Shown: positions 7,751-16,442 of the stretch, in pieces
Numbering within the stretch: the stretch's first letter is position 1
How the letters are laid out: each line of letters opens with the position of its first letter
Origin: UBA1413 sp964472165
Lineage (GTDB): Bacteria; Bacteroidota; Bacteroidia; Bacteroidales; Prolixibacteraceae
Assembly: GCA_964472165.1 (NCBI GenBank)
Contig: CAYYJE010000054.1
Span: 1-20,735, forward strand
DNA: 20,735 nucleotides
Reading direction: 5' to 3'
Notes under the pieces: model-generated
Database searches by the model: none
What the model was told of the DNA's origin: nothing
The model's input: the letters and a program-made list of their open reading frames with translations, nothing else
Translations under genes and position numbers: made by a program

Positions 7751-8137
7751 ATGATAAAACATAAATTTACGCTCAGCAAGGAAGAACGGCTTTGCGGGAT
7801 CCCCCGGATTGCAAGGCTTTTCGAGGCAGGTAATTCTTTCCTGGTCTACCCTTTGAAAATTGTCTGGATGCCTTCGGAAAGCGAGCAACCCACTCCGGTT
7901 GTGGCCGGTTTTACCGTGAGCAGGAAGCTCTTCCGTAAGGCTGTCGACCGGAACCTGGTTAAAAGAAGAATGAGGGAGGCCTACCGGCTTCACAAGGAAA
8001 TCCTCTATTCCTCCTGCGAAAACCGGAAAATCACAGTCATGTTTATTTACATTGCCCCTGTGATTCTTCCCTGGAAAAACATAGAAAAGGCTTTCCGGAC
8101 ATTCCCGGAGAAGTTTTCCCGTAAAAATCCGGGCTGA
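7751..8137 (+). CDS. rnpA: ribonuclease P protein component
   Basis: RnpA is the small basic protein that helps the RNase P RNA bind and cut the 5' leader of pre-tRNAs. The 128 residues have the usual length. The RNR signature is clear at residues 64-79, AVDRNLVKRRMREAYR, preceded by GFTVSRKLF. The start ATG at 7751 gives the normal opening FTLSKEERLCG. In many bacteria yidD follows rnpA; here it does not. A terminator lies upstream and an exact -7 element at 7703-7710, so the gene is probably transcribed by itself. A weak AT-rich hairpin downstream (8284-8302) could end the transcript. Confidence 0.94.
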   Translation: MIKHKFTLSKEERLCGIPRIARLFEAGNSFLVYPLKIVWMPSESEQPTPVVAGFTVSRKLFRKAVDRNLVKRRMREAYRLHKEILYSSCENRKITVMFIYIAPVILPWKNIEKAFRTFPEKFSRKNPG

Positions 8138-8393
8138 AACCTCCCCCGCAGGAAACAACAGCTTTTACGGCTGACAGGATGTAGATGAACTACTTACGTG
8201 ATTTTCTGAAAGGTTATCAACAAGGACATGCCAGGCATGGTTGGCGGCAACTACAGAATGTGCAAAACTTGTATGGAGCTAACAAACACATTTATTGTGT
8301 TTTATGTATTTTTAACCCGGCATATAGTATGCGAATCACAAGAAATACTCTTTTTGCGAAGAAAAAAAACCAGAATTTTTAAATTATAGAAAA
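8138..8393. other. intergenic region after rnpA with two inverted repeats and no convincing gene
   Basis: A 256-nt stretch. It holds a perfect 13-bp palindrome at 8227-8239 (CATGCC-A-GGCATG) and a 7-bp hairpin at 8284-8302 (AAACACA, 5-nt loop, TGTGTTT). An open frame at 8185-8382 has no recognisable motif and looks random. Just before the next gene TCTTTTTG is one base off the TAnnTTTG promoter and may serve the lipoprotein gene. I see no yidD remnant. Confidence 0.6.
8284..8302 (+). terminator. possible AT-rich terminator hairpin after rnpA
   Basis: AAACACA (8284-8290) and TGTGTTT (8296-8302) form a 7-bp stem with a 5-nt loop, followed by a T-rich stretch broken by A and G. The stem is weak, so this is only a candidate. 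Confidence 0.3.
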
Positions 8394-8867
8394 ATGAAAA
8401 AGCTAATATTTCTGACCCTGATAGCCGTTCTCGGATTGGGTGCGTGCAAATCATCGAAAAAGGCTGCCACTTCGCCTTATACACCGGCAACCGAACAAAC
8501 AGCCACAACCACCGCACCTCCCAAAGTATTTACGGTTCCGGAACAGCCGGAGACTACTCCTGTCAAAGCAGAGGAAAAACCAGTCACCATGCGTAAAGAA
8601 GCCTTCACCTTTACCCAACCGCAAGATCAGAATCAAAACAGTTATTTTATCATTATCGGCTCATTCAGCAGCATGGAAAACGCCGGAAATTTCAGGCAAA
8701 CGTTGCTGTCGGAAGGATTTACCCCCATCATCGTCCAGAGTGAAACAGGGTATTACCGTGTGACCGTCGACTCTTTTGCCGATGAAGCTTCCGCACGTAC
8801 CCGGTTGCTGCAGATCAGAAACAACTATCCGAAATATGCCGACACTTGGCTCCTGATTAAAAAGTAA
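8394..8867 (+). CDS. SPOR-domain lipoprotein
   Basis: The 157-residue protein starts with a lipoprotein signal peptide: two lysines, a hydrophobic run and the lipobox LGAC with Cys18. A Thr/Pro-rich linker (about 24-65) follows. The last 75 residues (about 83-157) fit a SPOR domain: YFIIIGSFSSMENAGNF opens the first strand and helix, and YYRVTVDSFADEASARTRL the repeat unit. SPOR domains bind peptidoglycan stripped of stem peptides at division sites, so a role in septum biology or cell-wall anchoring is inferred. Bacteroidota lipoproteins sent to the cell surface often carry acidic residues after the Cys; here it is Lys-Ser-Ser, which suggests the periplasmic face. A strong terminator follows at 8912. 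Confidence 0.85.
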   Translation: MKKLIFLTLIAVLGLGACKSSKKAATSPYTPATEQTATTTAPPKVFTVPEQPETTPVKAEEKPVTMRKEAFTFTQPQDQNQNSYFIIIGSFSSMENAGNFRQTLLSEGFTPIIVQSETGYYRVTVDSFADEASARTRLLQIRNNYPKYADTWLLIKK

Positions 8868-8911
8868 AGCACATAATTGCAGTCCCGTCACCATAATTTA
8901 AATCAGAAATG

Positions 8912-8945
8912 AAAGGGGTAAATTCAGGTTTATCCCTTTTTTTTT
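8912..8945 (+). terminator. intrinsic terminator after the SPOR lipoprotein gene
   Basis: AAAGGGGTAAA (8912-8922) pairs with TTTATCCCTTT (8929-8939), 11 bp with one G-T wobble and a 6-nt loop. Nine T run from 8937 to 8945. A clear Rho-independent terminator. Confidence 0.85.
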
Positions 8946-8998
8946 GTGATTTTAAGGTATGGAAGGCAGTTCTGATGTCTGTTTTACTGAAAACCGGT

Positions 8999-9006
8999 TA
9001 CTTTTG
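8999..9006 (+). promoter_or_regulatory. -7 promoter element of the dCMP deaminase-S41 operon
   Basis: TACTTTTG matches TAnnTTTG exactly. TCTG at 8978-8981, 17 nt upstream, is one base off the TTTG -33 box. The predicted leader to the ATG at 9033 is about 20 nt. Confidence 0.55.
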
Positions 9007-9032
9007 TATCCATTCATTTTAAGTGACTTCTA

Positions 9033-9497
9033 TTGATGGAAAGGATGAAGCAAACCGATCACAAACAGTTTTTGCTGGACCAGCGCTATCTGAAAATGGC
9101 AGCCATCTGGTCACAAAATTCCTATTGTAAACGAAGGCAGGTGGGTGCCTTGCTGGTGAAAGACAAAATGATCATCTCCGACGGGTACAACGGAACTCCC
9201 GCAGGTTTTGAGAATGTTTGTGAAGATGAAGAGAACCACACGAAACCGTATGTGCTCCATGCAGAAGCCAATGCCATTACCAAAATCGCCAAATCGAACA
9301 ACAGCAGTGAGGGAGCAACCCTTTATGTGACCTCTTCTCCCTGCCTCGAATGTTCCAAACTGATTATCCAGGCCGGGATCAGAAGAGTGGTTTTTACGGA
9401 AAACTATCGCCTGGATGACGGGATCAACCTGTTGGCCCGTGCCAATATTGAAGTAGTTCAGATTGATACAGATTTAATTGAAGTGTGCAATGAATAA
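9033..9497 (+). CDS. deoxycytidylate (dCMP) deaminase family protein
   Basis: This enzyme turns dCMP into dUMP, the precursor of dTMP. The 154-residue protein has the zinc site of the cytidine/dCMP deaminase fold: His75-Ala-Glu77 in VLHAEANAI, where Glu77 is the proton shuttle, and Cys103/Cys106 in SSPCLECSK. The QVGALLVKD and DGYNGTPAGFENVCED stretches are typical of the dCMP branch and of ComEB-like proteins. The ATG at 9033 is followed by a second in-frame ATG at 9042; either could be used. The 3' end overlaps the S41 peptidase start by 8 nt, so the two genes are translationally coupled. The same pair is a common neighbour set in Bacteroidota. Confidence 0.92.
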   Translation: MMERMKQTDHKQFLLDQRYLKMAAIWSQNSYCKRRQVGALLVKDKMIISDGYNGTPAGFENVCEDEENHTKPYVLHAEANAITKIAKSNNSSEGATLYVTSSPCLECSKLIIQAGIRRVVFTENYRLDDGINLLARANIEVVQIDTDLIEVCNE

Positions 9498-11124
9498 AAA
9501 ATCACTTTTTATAATCCTTCTTCTGCTGATAGTCTCACTTACTGTGGGGTTACTGATCGGAAACTCACTGCACAAGCGGTTTTATTTACCCGTTCGCACG
9601 AACGGGACGCAAGCCGGTAAAAAACTGGAAAGCATCATCGGATTGATCGAATCAGCCTATGTGGATAGTGTAAACAGCCAGGAAATTGTAGAAAAGTCGA
9701 TCCCCGGCATTCTGGAAAACCTGGATCCTCACTCTACCTACATTCCTGCCAGGGAAATGCAGGGAGTGGAAGAGGAGATGCAGGGCAACTTTTCGGGAAT
9801 CGGTGTTCAGTTTTCCATTCAGTCGGACACGATTATGATTGTGGATGTCATCTCCGGAGGTCCTTCTTCTAAACTCGGTATTCTGGCAGGCGATAGGATC
9901 GTGGAGGTCAACGACACAGTTGTAGCGGGAACGGGAATACAGAATGAACAGGTGCTGAAGCTGTTGCGCGGCAAAAAAGGAACCAGGGTAAAGGTTACCA
10001 TCCAGCGGAAAGGATTCAGAAATCTCCTCGACTTCGACATTACCCGGGGTGAGATCCCCATTTACAGCGTGGATGTCTCCTACATGATCGACGAAGTAAC
10101 CGGATTCATCAAGGTAAGCCGTTTTGCGGAACAAACCTACCATGAATTCACCGAAGCCATGAAGAAACTCGACAAAGCGGGAGCTACCAAAATCATTGTG
10201 GACCTGCGGGGAAATCCGGGTGGCTATCTGGCTGCGGTAATCAGGATGGTAAACGATTTTCTGGAAAAGGGAGAACCTATCCTGTTCACCCAGGGAAATT
10301 CGCAACCCAAAAAAGTGTACACCGCCAATTCACGCAATGCCTGGGCCGACAAAAGCCTCTATCTGCTCATTGACGAGTTTTCCGCTTCTGCCAGTGAGAT
10401 CTTTGCAGGAGCCATCCAGGATAACGACCGGGGAATCGTGATCGGCCGGCGTTCTTTTGGAAAAGGGCTCGTACAGGAACAAATCCCTTTTGCCGACGGT
10501 TCAGCCATCAGACTCACCGTAGCCCGCTACTATACACCCAGCGGCCGCAGCATCCAGAAATCGTATGAGGAGGGCAATGAAAAATATTTCGAAGATCTGT
10601 TTTCCAGGATGGAACACGGCGAATTCAGCAGTTCCGACAGCATACACTTTGCCGATTCCCTGAAATACCAGACCAAAAAGGGACGTACAGTGTATGGAGG
10701 AGGTGGTATTATGCCCGACTTTTTTGTCCCTGCCGACACCACCGGGAGATCCACCTGGTTCGAAAAATTGTACCAGAAACAGCTGGTCTACCAATTTGGT
10801 TTCCAGTACGCCGACGAACACCGCGAAACCCTTCTGAAACAGGGAAGTGCCCCCGAAATCGCCAACTACCTCGATCAGGAGAAAATTCTGGAGCAGTTTG
10901 TGCGCTATGCCGATTCACAGGGAGTTCCTGCTGATCAGGGGGGATTGCAACAATCGGGACTCATCATCTCCACACAGCTAAAAGCCTATATCGCCCGTAA
11001 TATACTGGGGGAAGAGGGTTTCTATCCCATTATTCAACAGATTGACAAAACCCTGCTGAAAGCCATTGAAATTTCCCGGCAAAACCTGCTGGTGGAAAAC
11101 ACTGGAAACCAAAAGGAAGATTAG
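9490..11124 (+). CDS. S41 family C-terminal processing peptidase
   Basis: A membrane-anchored serine protease of the CtpA/Tsp type, which trims or degrades envelope proteins from their C-termini. I choose the ATG at 9490 (544 residues); an in-frame TTG at 9478 would add four residues. A transmembrane anchor spans about residues 6-24. Then come YVDSV...GILENLDPHSTYI (activation region), a PDZ domain (about 98-178, GIGVQFSI to IQRKG), and the S41 core. The Ser/Lys dyad is present: Ser300 in SASASEIF, with Asp311 in AIQDN and Lys325 in RRSFGKGLVQ, by alignment with E. coli Tsp Ser430/Asp441/Lys455. The last 120 residues are a charged helical extension seen in Bacteroidota members. Confidence 0.93.
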   Translation: MNKKSLFIILLLLIVSLTVGLLIGNSLHKRFYLPVRTNGTQAGKKLESIIGLIESAYVDSVNSQEIVEKSIPGILENLDPHSTYIPAREMQGVEEEMQGNFSGIGVQFSIQSDTIMIVDVISGGPSSKLGILAGDRIVEVNDTVVAGTGIQNEQVLKLLRGKKGTRVKVTIQRKGFRNLLDFDITRGEIPIYSVDVSYMIDEVTGFIKVSRFAEQTYHEFTEAMKKLDKAGATKIIVDLRGNPGGYLAAVIRMVNDFLEKGEPILFTQGNSQPKKVYTANSRNAWADKSLYLLIDEFSASASEIFAGAIQDNDRGIVIGRRSFGKGLVQEQIPFADGSAIRLTVARYYTPSGRSIQKSYEEGNEKYFEDLFSRMEHGEFSSSDSIHFADSLKYQTKKGRTVYGGGGIMPDFFVPADTTGRSTWFEKLYQKQLVYQFGFQYADEHRETLLKQGSAPEIANYLDQEKILEQFVRYADSQGVPADQGGLQQSGLIISTQLKAYIARNILGEEGFYPIIQQIDKTLLKAIEISRQNLLVENTGNQKED

Positions 11125-11160
11125 AATGTTAGAATATCAGAATATCAGAATATCAGAATA
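11125..11160. repeat. 8-bp tandem repeat directly after the S41 stop
   Basis: Three identical AATATCAG units (11133-11156) are preceded by a variant AATGTTAG (11125-11132) and followed by a half unit AATA. The array starts at the base after the TAG stop. It looks like a microsatellite made by slippage. Confidence 0.85.
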
Positions 11161-11256
11161 ATCTTGAGCCTTAAGTATTGAATATCTGTTAATTTCCGGG
11201 AAAAGGCACTGATTATTGATAACTGGATTACCATTTCACTGATTACGGAACACAGG

Positions 11257-12246
11257 TTATACTCTGGATAGTTCCAGCATTCTCTCGATGGGAATACGGG
11301 CTTTATCCATTACTTCGGGTGAAAGGATGATCTCCGGTTTTTCATATTTGAGACAGAGGTAGACCTTCTGCAACGTATTCATCTTCATATAATAACAGTC
11401 GTTGCACCCGCAGGTGGAGTCCACCGGGGGAGCAGGAATGAATTCCTTGCCGGGACAGGCTTTTTTCATCTGGTGGAGGATTCCGCTTTCGGTAGCCACA
11501 ATAAACCGGCCGGCCGGGCTCTTCTGCACATACTTGAGCAGCGACGTGGTGGAACCGATATGTTTGGCCAATAACAAAACAGGCTTTTCACATTCGGGAT
11601 GCGCAATAAATTCGGCATCGGGATATTGATCCATCAGCTGAACGATGCCATCTACAGAGAATTGTTCGTGAACCATGCAGGCACCGTCCCACAACACCAT
11701 ATTTCTCCCGGTGATGCTGTTGATGTAGTTTCCCAGGTTCTTGTCGGGGGCAAAGATCAGGGGCTGCGCTTTGGGAAAACTCTCCACAATCTTTACGGCA
11801 TTGGCCGATGTACAGATGACGTCGGTCATGGTTTTGAGTTCAGCTGAACAATTGATGTAAGAGATCACCTTGTGGTCAGGGTAAAGGGCCTTGAATGCCG
11901 CAAATTTCTCCGCGGGTGCCGACTCTGCCAGGGAACATCCCGCCTTGAGATCGGGAAGGAGCACCTTCTTGCCGGGACTCAGGATCTTGGCCGTTTCAGC
12001 CATGAAATGGACGCCGATAAAAACAATAATATCGGCTTTCGTGGCAGCCGCCTGCTGCGACAACCCCAGACTGTCGCCTACATAATCGGCAATATCCTGC
12101 AATTCAGGTTCCACATAATAATGACTCAGGATTACCGCATTCTTTTCACGGCGCATCCTGTTAATCTCGCTGACAAGCCTGATGGACGGATCCAACGGCT
12201 CATCCACATATCCTTTGACAGGGATTGAATCAAAAACATTTTCCAT
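11257..12246 (-). CDS. nadA: quinolinate synthase
   Basis: NadA condenses iminoaspartate with dihydroxyacetone phosphate to quinolinate, the start of de novo NAD. It is a cytosolic 4Fe-4S enzyme. The 329 residues show three internal repeats, each giving one cluster ligand: Cys104 in LKAGCSLAES, Cys190 in WDGACMVHEQF, and one of the CGCNDC group (279-284). Substrate-site wording is also present: ILSHYYVEPELQDIADYVGDSL, FIGVHFMAETAKIL, VISYINCSAELKTMTD, and FIVATESGILHQMKK. The ATG at 12246 has an exact promoter element 27 nt upstream, so it need not depend on the signalling operon that ends 47 nt before it. NadB and NadC are not in the window. It is convergent with the S41 gene. Confidence 0.96.
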   Translation of the reverse strand: MENVFDSIPVKGYVDEPLDPSIRLVSEINRMRREKNAVILSHYYVEPELQDIADYVGDSLGLSQQAAATKADIIVFIGVHFMAETAKILSPGKKVLLPDLKAGCSLAESAPAEKFAAFKALYPDHKVISYINCSAELKTMTDVICTSANAVKIVESFPKAQPLIFAPDKNLGNYINSITGRNMVLWDGACMVHEQFSVDGIVQLMDQYPDAEFIAHPECEKPVLLLAKHIGSTTSLLKYVQKSPAGRFIVATESGILHQMKKACPGKEFIPAPPVDSTCGCNDCYYMKMNTLQKVYLCLKYEKPEIILSPEVMDKARIPIERMLELSRV

Positions 12247-12272
12247 TCACCAATAATTTGAGTCTCAAGGGT

Positions 12273-12280
12273 CAAAAATA
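12273..12280 (-). promoter_or_regulatory. -7 promoter element of nadA
   Basis: The minus strand reads TATTTTTG, an exact TAnnTTTG match, in the 47-nt gap between the MG2/plug gene and nadA. The predicted leader is about 20 nt. Confidence 0.5.
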
Positions 12281-12293
12281 GAATTTTTTTTCT

Positions 12294-14870
12294 TCATGGA
12301 TGTTTTACCTCAAAAACGGAACTTACACCCATGGCCTGATCTCCGGCAAAAATCCCGTGTATGCGGATCACAAATCCCGAAGATATTTCTGAAAGTGGGA
12401 TGGAAAAGGCAGCCATCCCGCGGGGTCCCGTTTCCAAATCCGGATCCCAGTAAAGCGTGGTTCTCAGGTCTTTTCCTTTTTGTCCACGCACGGCATCGGC
12501 AGTCAGAAAATTCCGGGGTATCCGGAGACCATCGTTGTAAAGGGATTCATTGGTAACCGCGAGCGGTGAATCGGGAGCTTTAAACGATCCCTTTAAAGTG
12601 GTGATTTCGATAATCCCCACATTGTTGAATCCGGTATACCGCTGAATGTCCATCGGATCAAGCGATATGTTGATCTTATCAACATCGAAGGGAGAAATGG
12701 AATTGAGCACATCGGCCTGTGTGCCCAGCTTCTGACCGTCAAGGACGATAAGCGCTCCCGATTGTGCATTGATGGAATTTACCGTTCCCGGGAAAACGAT
12801 CTGCCCGTTGATCAGCGTAAAGGGTTTCATGGCCTTGATCACATCCATCAGGTTTGTGGCGGTCTGCAACAGGTTTTTGTACGACTCATCCCGTTGGGTC
12901 TTATTTCCGGCTGCAAGGGGTTTCACGGAAGGTTGTTCCGCAAGCAGGTCGGGATTGGAGGCCAGATAACCTGCAATATTGTGCCGTGGCGCCTCCATCG
13001 AAATAAAGCGGAAGTCAAGTTTCCGGATCTCTTCACCCACCTTATCTGCAAAAGTGGGATCCGTATTTACCTGAAGATTTCCCCGGCCATTGCCGCTGGT
13101 GGCAGAAATCCTGAAATCATGCATGTCGTTTACCTGAACCGAAGGTATATGAAAACGGCCATCCTGTCCTGCAGTGGCAGAATAAAGCTGCATATTGCGG
13201 GTATCCATGAGGCTTACCCTGGCTCCCGGAACCGGAACTCCTTTCCTGTCGGTAACAATTCCCCCGATTCCAAAGCTGTTGAGGGGAACTTCACCGGAAA
13301 CTCCTTCCCTGAAGTGAACTATTTTTTCCCAGTCAAATCCGACCAGCCGGTTGCTGAGCAGCATAAAATCCAAAGCTGACCCCCCGGTGGGGGGATTTCC
13401 CAACGGCAGGTTTTCAAGCACTCCCTGAAAATTGAGACTGTTCTCCAGTGTGCCTTCCTTATGGGTATACCTTCTCTGATCGGCCACGGTGAGGATCACG
13501 CGTGCGGGAAAAGGATGCCCGTTTTCATCCCTTGAGCTCACTGTAATTTTCACCTTTCCCTCCTCCTGGAGAGCTGCCGTCACCTCAATTTCAGGTGTTT
13601 TGGCGGCAGGAAGCGCTATCAGCCTGGACGATGCCGCTTTCCCGGCCTCGTCAAAAAGGGAGAGGAGTACAATTCCCGGTCCCACTTCCCTGACGGGAAT
13701 CCTGATGCGGGTACCCGGGGAGACTTCTGCTTCGGCAGCCCAGAGTAAAAGTGTTCCCCGGGTGGCCGTAATCGCCATTTTTTGCCGGTTACGGTTGTCG
13801 GTCAGAATATCGGCAGTGATAAACTCACCGTCTGTTTTGGGAACCGTCAGCGCATAACGGCCTCCCTCGGCTGCCGGAATGGGAAATGTCTGCCCTTTGC
13901 CATAATCCCGGGTAATGACCAAACGGAATTGTTCCCCGGGCATCGATTGGCAGGGAAAAATTCCGAACCCGGGAATGAAACTTTTGGTCTTGGAAACTAT
14001 CTCTCCGGAGGAGTTGAGGATGTCGCCTTCCAGGTCAACCGGTACATTCTCCCAGATGGTGGCATAATAACCGATCTTCTGGGGAACACCGGATATGACA
14101 TTCCCTCCCTCAGGATAAAAGGTTACCTGAATTTCATCAGCACCGTGGCGAAGGGCAAATTTTTTGGTCCAGAGATTTCTGGGATGTGAAACCATAAGTT
14201 CAAGCGGCACCCTTCCCGTTTTTTCCGGCATTCGCATTCCGATCACCGCTTTCCCTCCGGAAGAGCGGACTTTTCCGGCATCAAGGATCTTGCTGCCGTG
14301 ACGAATTTCGTAGTGGAGTAAAAACTTGTCCACCGGTGAACCGCTGAAATCAGCTATTTTTAATTCTATATTTTCCTGCCCTCCGGGTTTGTATACCTTA
14401 TCCGGCTGAGCAAGGGAAACCGTGGCATCCGATTCGTAAAACCGGTCGACAACCAGGGGTAGTGAAAAGGCATGGCCCGGATTTGCCAGCAAAGGCGTAT
14501 AGGCTGCCAGGTAATATCTTCCCAGGGGAAGTTCAGCCGGGAGTAAAAGATCGCCCCGGACCATTCCGTCGGTCACCGGAAACCTGTCGCCAAGAATCAT
14601 TTTCCCGGCAGCATCGTAGAGATTAACAGAAATCTCAGGTATTTTTTGGGTGAGCTGATTTTCTGACCTGTCGGCCACGTACCCGCTGAACCAGATTATT
14701 TCACCCGGAGCATAAATCTCCTTATCGGTAAAGATTCTTATCTGGTCAAAGGCGAAAGCATCGCTGTATTCCGGGAGATTCCGGGAAATCTGGTCCAGCA
14801 ACTTCGTCTCCTGTCCGGTACCTGCCATTGACAGGAAAAGGATTACCAAAACCAACCTTGTTTTCTTCAT
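12294..14870 (-). CDS. MG2-domain and plug-like exported protein of the sigma/FecR locus
   Basis: I place the start at the ATG at 14870, which gives a clean signal peptide (MKKTRLVLVILFLSMAGTGQ); an upstream ATG (14885) and a TTG (14894) are in frame. The 858-residue mature-type protein opens with a macroglobulin MG2-like domain (about 44-140, RIFTDKEIYAPGEIIWFSGYV). More beta-sandwich repeats follow. At 534-596 is a carboxypeptidase-regulatory-like domain (IGGIVTDRKGVPVPGARVSL). At about 665-762 is a stretch like a TonB receptor plug (ALIVLDGQKLG, VDKINISLDPMDI, NNVGIIEITT). A final sandwich holds TTLYWDPDLE. There is no beta-barrel and no thioester motif. It probably acts in the periplasm or on the outer membrane. 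It abuts the previous gene, so it belongs to the sigma/FecR operon. Function unknown. Confidence 0.8.
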   Translation of the reverse strand: MKKTRLVLVILFLSMAGTGQETKLLDQISRNLPEYSDAFAFDQIRIFTDKEIYAPGEIIWFSGYVADRSENQLTQKIPEISVNLYDAAGKMILGDRFPVTDGMVRGDLLLPAELPLGRYYLAAYTPLLANPGHAFSLPLVVDRFYESDATVSLAQPDKVYKPGGQENIELKIADFSGSPVDKFLLHYEIRHGSKILDAGKVRSSGGKAVIGMRMPEKTGRVPLELMVSHPRNLWTKKFALRHGADEIQVTFYPEGGNVISGVPQKIGYYATIWENVPVDLEGDILNSSGEIVSKTKSFIPGFGIFPCQSMPGEQFRLVITRDYGKGQTFPIPAAEGGRYALTVPKTDGEFITADILTDNRNRQKMAITATRGTLLLWAAEAEVSPGTRIRIPVREVGPGIVLLSLFDEAGKAASSRLIALPAAKTPEIEVTAALQEEGKVKITVSSRDENGHPFPARVILTVADQRRYTHKEGTLENSLNFQGVLENLPLGNPPTGGSALDFMLLSNRLVGFDWEKIVHFREGVSGEVPLNSFGIGGIVTDRKGVPVPGARVSLMDTRNMQLYSATAGQDGRFHIPSVQVNDMHDFRISATSGNGRGNLQVNTDPTFADKVGEEIRKLDFRFISMEAPRHNIAGYLASNPDLLAEQPSVKPLAAGNKTQRDESYKNLLQTATNLMDVIKAMKPFTLINGQIVFPGTVNSINAQSGALIVLDGQKLGTQADVLNSISPFDVDKINISLDPMDIQRYTGFNNVGIIEITTLKGSFKAPDSPLAVTNESLYNDGLRIPRNFLTADAVRGQKGKDLRTTLYWDPDLETGPRGMAAFSIPLSEISSGFVIRIHGIFAGDQAMGVSSVFEVKHP

Positions 14871-14894
14871 GACTGTTTCAACCATTAAATGCAA

Positions 14895-16442
14895 TTATTG
14901 AAATTCCGGAACGGCCGGCTTTTGTTCCGGCAGAAAATGCCTGACGGCTTCCTGCAGGTCTTCATCGGGTTTGATGATGTTGTAATTTCCCCAGAAATTT
15001 TCGTCGTAGTCGAGCACCATCTCGGCAAACACATCGTTCACCGTGAAGAGGTCCTTCACGGGAAACCGCTTGAGGCTTGTACTTCTCACATCGGTGATCA
15101 GCAGGTCGGAGACACTGTGAAAAACAGAGTTTACCCTGTTTTTCGGACTCCTGACCCTGAAGGCTACCGCAGCCCGGGCCGTGTGAAGATGCCATTTCCC
15201 CTCGTATTCCGAGAAATCAACCTGGTAGTTCAGGTACTGCGGCTTCACTTTGAAACCGGGAGGTTTCTTTCTGATCAGCGACTCCTCGGCAAGGGCAAGG
15301 CCATAGTCTGCCAGGGAGAAGCGGGCATACACCAATGCGTAACTTTCCCTGTCGATGTAAACTTCCCCTTCAAAACAGGGGAACACAATATCTTTTACCG
15401 GTCGGAAACGGATCACGTATACCGGATGGTTTTTGTACCAGATCACCTGACTAATGGTATACCGGTAGAGGATTTCATATTCCGGATCCAGAAAAGTCTC
15501 CAGCTTTTTGGCCACATCCAGCATGGTAATGGTGGAAGGTCCCCCCTGAAGTTTGAAATTGACCCAGTGGTAAGGCTGTACATCAGGACTGCGGCGAGCT
15601 TTCAGCAATCGCACCCTGTCATTTCTTTCGGGAAGGTTGTAGGGAGCCTTCAAAATTTCAAGTACGGCTTCCGACACGTTGATGTAAGCCTCATCCTGTC
15701 GGAGTGTTTCGCGGTAAAACCCGGTCAGCAACTGGTGGTCGGTGGCATAATTGCGGTTGATATTTTTCCGGAAACTGGCAAGTATATCTTCCACCGCCAC
15801 TGCTTTCACCTTTACCTCCCTGATCCTGATGGACATGGAATGAAGGGTGATCACCCCATCTTTTTGAATATGGCTGATCTTCTGTTTTTTCCTTGCATAT
15901 CCCAGGCTGCTGAAAAGGAGGGTATCTTCCATGTTTTCAGGCGGGAGTTTCAGTATAAATTCACCATCAGCATTGGTAATGGTACCCACAGGCTGATTCA
16001 GCAACGATATGCCCACATCGCTCATCGGTTCACGGGTGGTATGGTCCAATACCTTTCCCGTGATGACAAGCATCGGCGAAAGCTGAAAGGGAGCGGTTCC
16101 GTGCTGGTACATATCGCGGCTCCCCTTCGCTGAGATGACCACATGGTCGTCTTTGCCATAAAAAAGGAAACCTTGGTCATGAAAGATCTCCTCCAGCACA
16201 TCACTTACTTTCTGCTGCTCAAACCGGGCGGAAATGAGTTTGGAAAACGGAATCAGGGAGGCATCGTATGAGAAAAAAATGTCATTTTCCCGGGTGATTT
16301 CCTCAAGGATGACAGCCACCGGTTTATTGTCGGCATAAACCGAAATGATCCGGTTCAGCACAGAATCACGTTGCTGCTGACCCTTAAGAGAAAGGGCCGG
16401 CAGCAACGTGCACAGGATGACTGCTATCCTTAAAAAGGACAT
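14895..16442 (-). CDS. STN + carboxypeptidase-regulatory + DUF5686-like exported protein
   Basis: A 515-residue exported protein. The signal peptide covers about 1-22. Residues 30-105 form an STN (secretin/TonB short N-terminal) domain, the part of transducing receptors that contacts FecR: ISVYADNKPVAVILEEITRE and the DVLEEIFHDQGF helix. A carboxypeptidase-regulatory beta-sandwich follows (about 126-205, ITGKVLDHTTREPMSDVGIS). The rest, from ILASFRKNINRNYATDHQLL on, resembles the periplasmic part of DUF5686-type proteins, but I see no barrel strands of such a protein. The ATG overlaps the stop of the previous gene as TGATG, a sign of coupled translation. The stop is directly followed by the next gene. 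Role in signal transfer to FecR is inferred. Confidence 0.75.
   Translation of the reverse strand: MSFLRIAVILCTLLPALSLKGQQQRDSVLNRIISVYADNKPVAVILEEITRENDIFFSYDASLIPFSKLISARFEQQKVSDVLEEIFHDQGFLFYGKDDHVVISAKGSRDMYQHGTAPFQLSPMLVITGKVLDHTTREPMSDVGISLLNQPVGTITNADGEFILKLPPENMEDTLLFSSLGYARKKQKISHIQKDGVITLHSMSIRIREVKVKAVAVEDILASFRKNINRNYATDHQLLTGFYRETLRQDEAYINVSEAVLEILKAPYNLPERNDRVRLLKARRSPDVQPYHWVNFKLQGGPSTITMLDVAKKLETFLDPEYEILYRYTISQVIWYKNHPVYVIRFRPVKDIVFPCFEGEVYIDRESYALVYARFSLADYGLALAEESLIRKKPPGFKVKPQYLNYQVDFSEYEGKWHLHTARAAVAFRVRSPKNRVNSVFHSVSDLLITDVRSTSLKRFPVKDLFTVNDVFAEMVLDYDENFWGNYNIIKPDEDLQEAVRHFLPEQKPAVPEFQ

Noticed and set aside
8185..8382. 65-codon frame after rnpA
   Set aside because: No motif, signal peptide or promoter fits; residues look random and the frame runs through inverted repeats. 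A small real gene is not fully excluded.
12762..13379. 205-codon plus-strand frame opposite the MG2/plug gene
   Set aside because: Antisense shadow of a gene with supported domains.
14889..16133. 414-codon plus-strand frame opposite the STN/DUF5686-like gene
   Set aside because: The minus-strand protein has clear domains and a signal peptide; the plus frame is its antisense shadow without recognisable domains.
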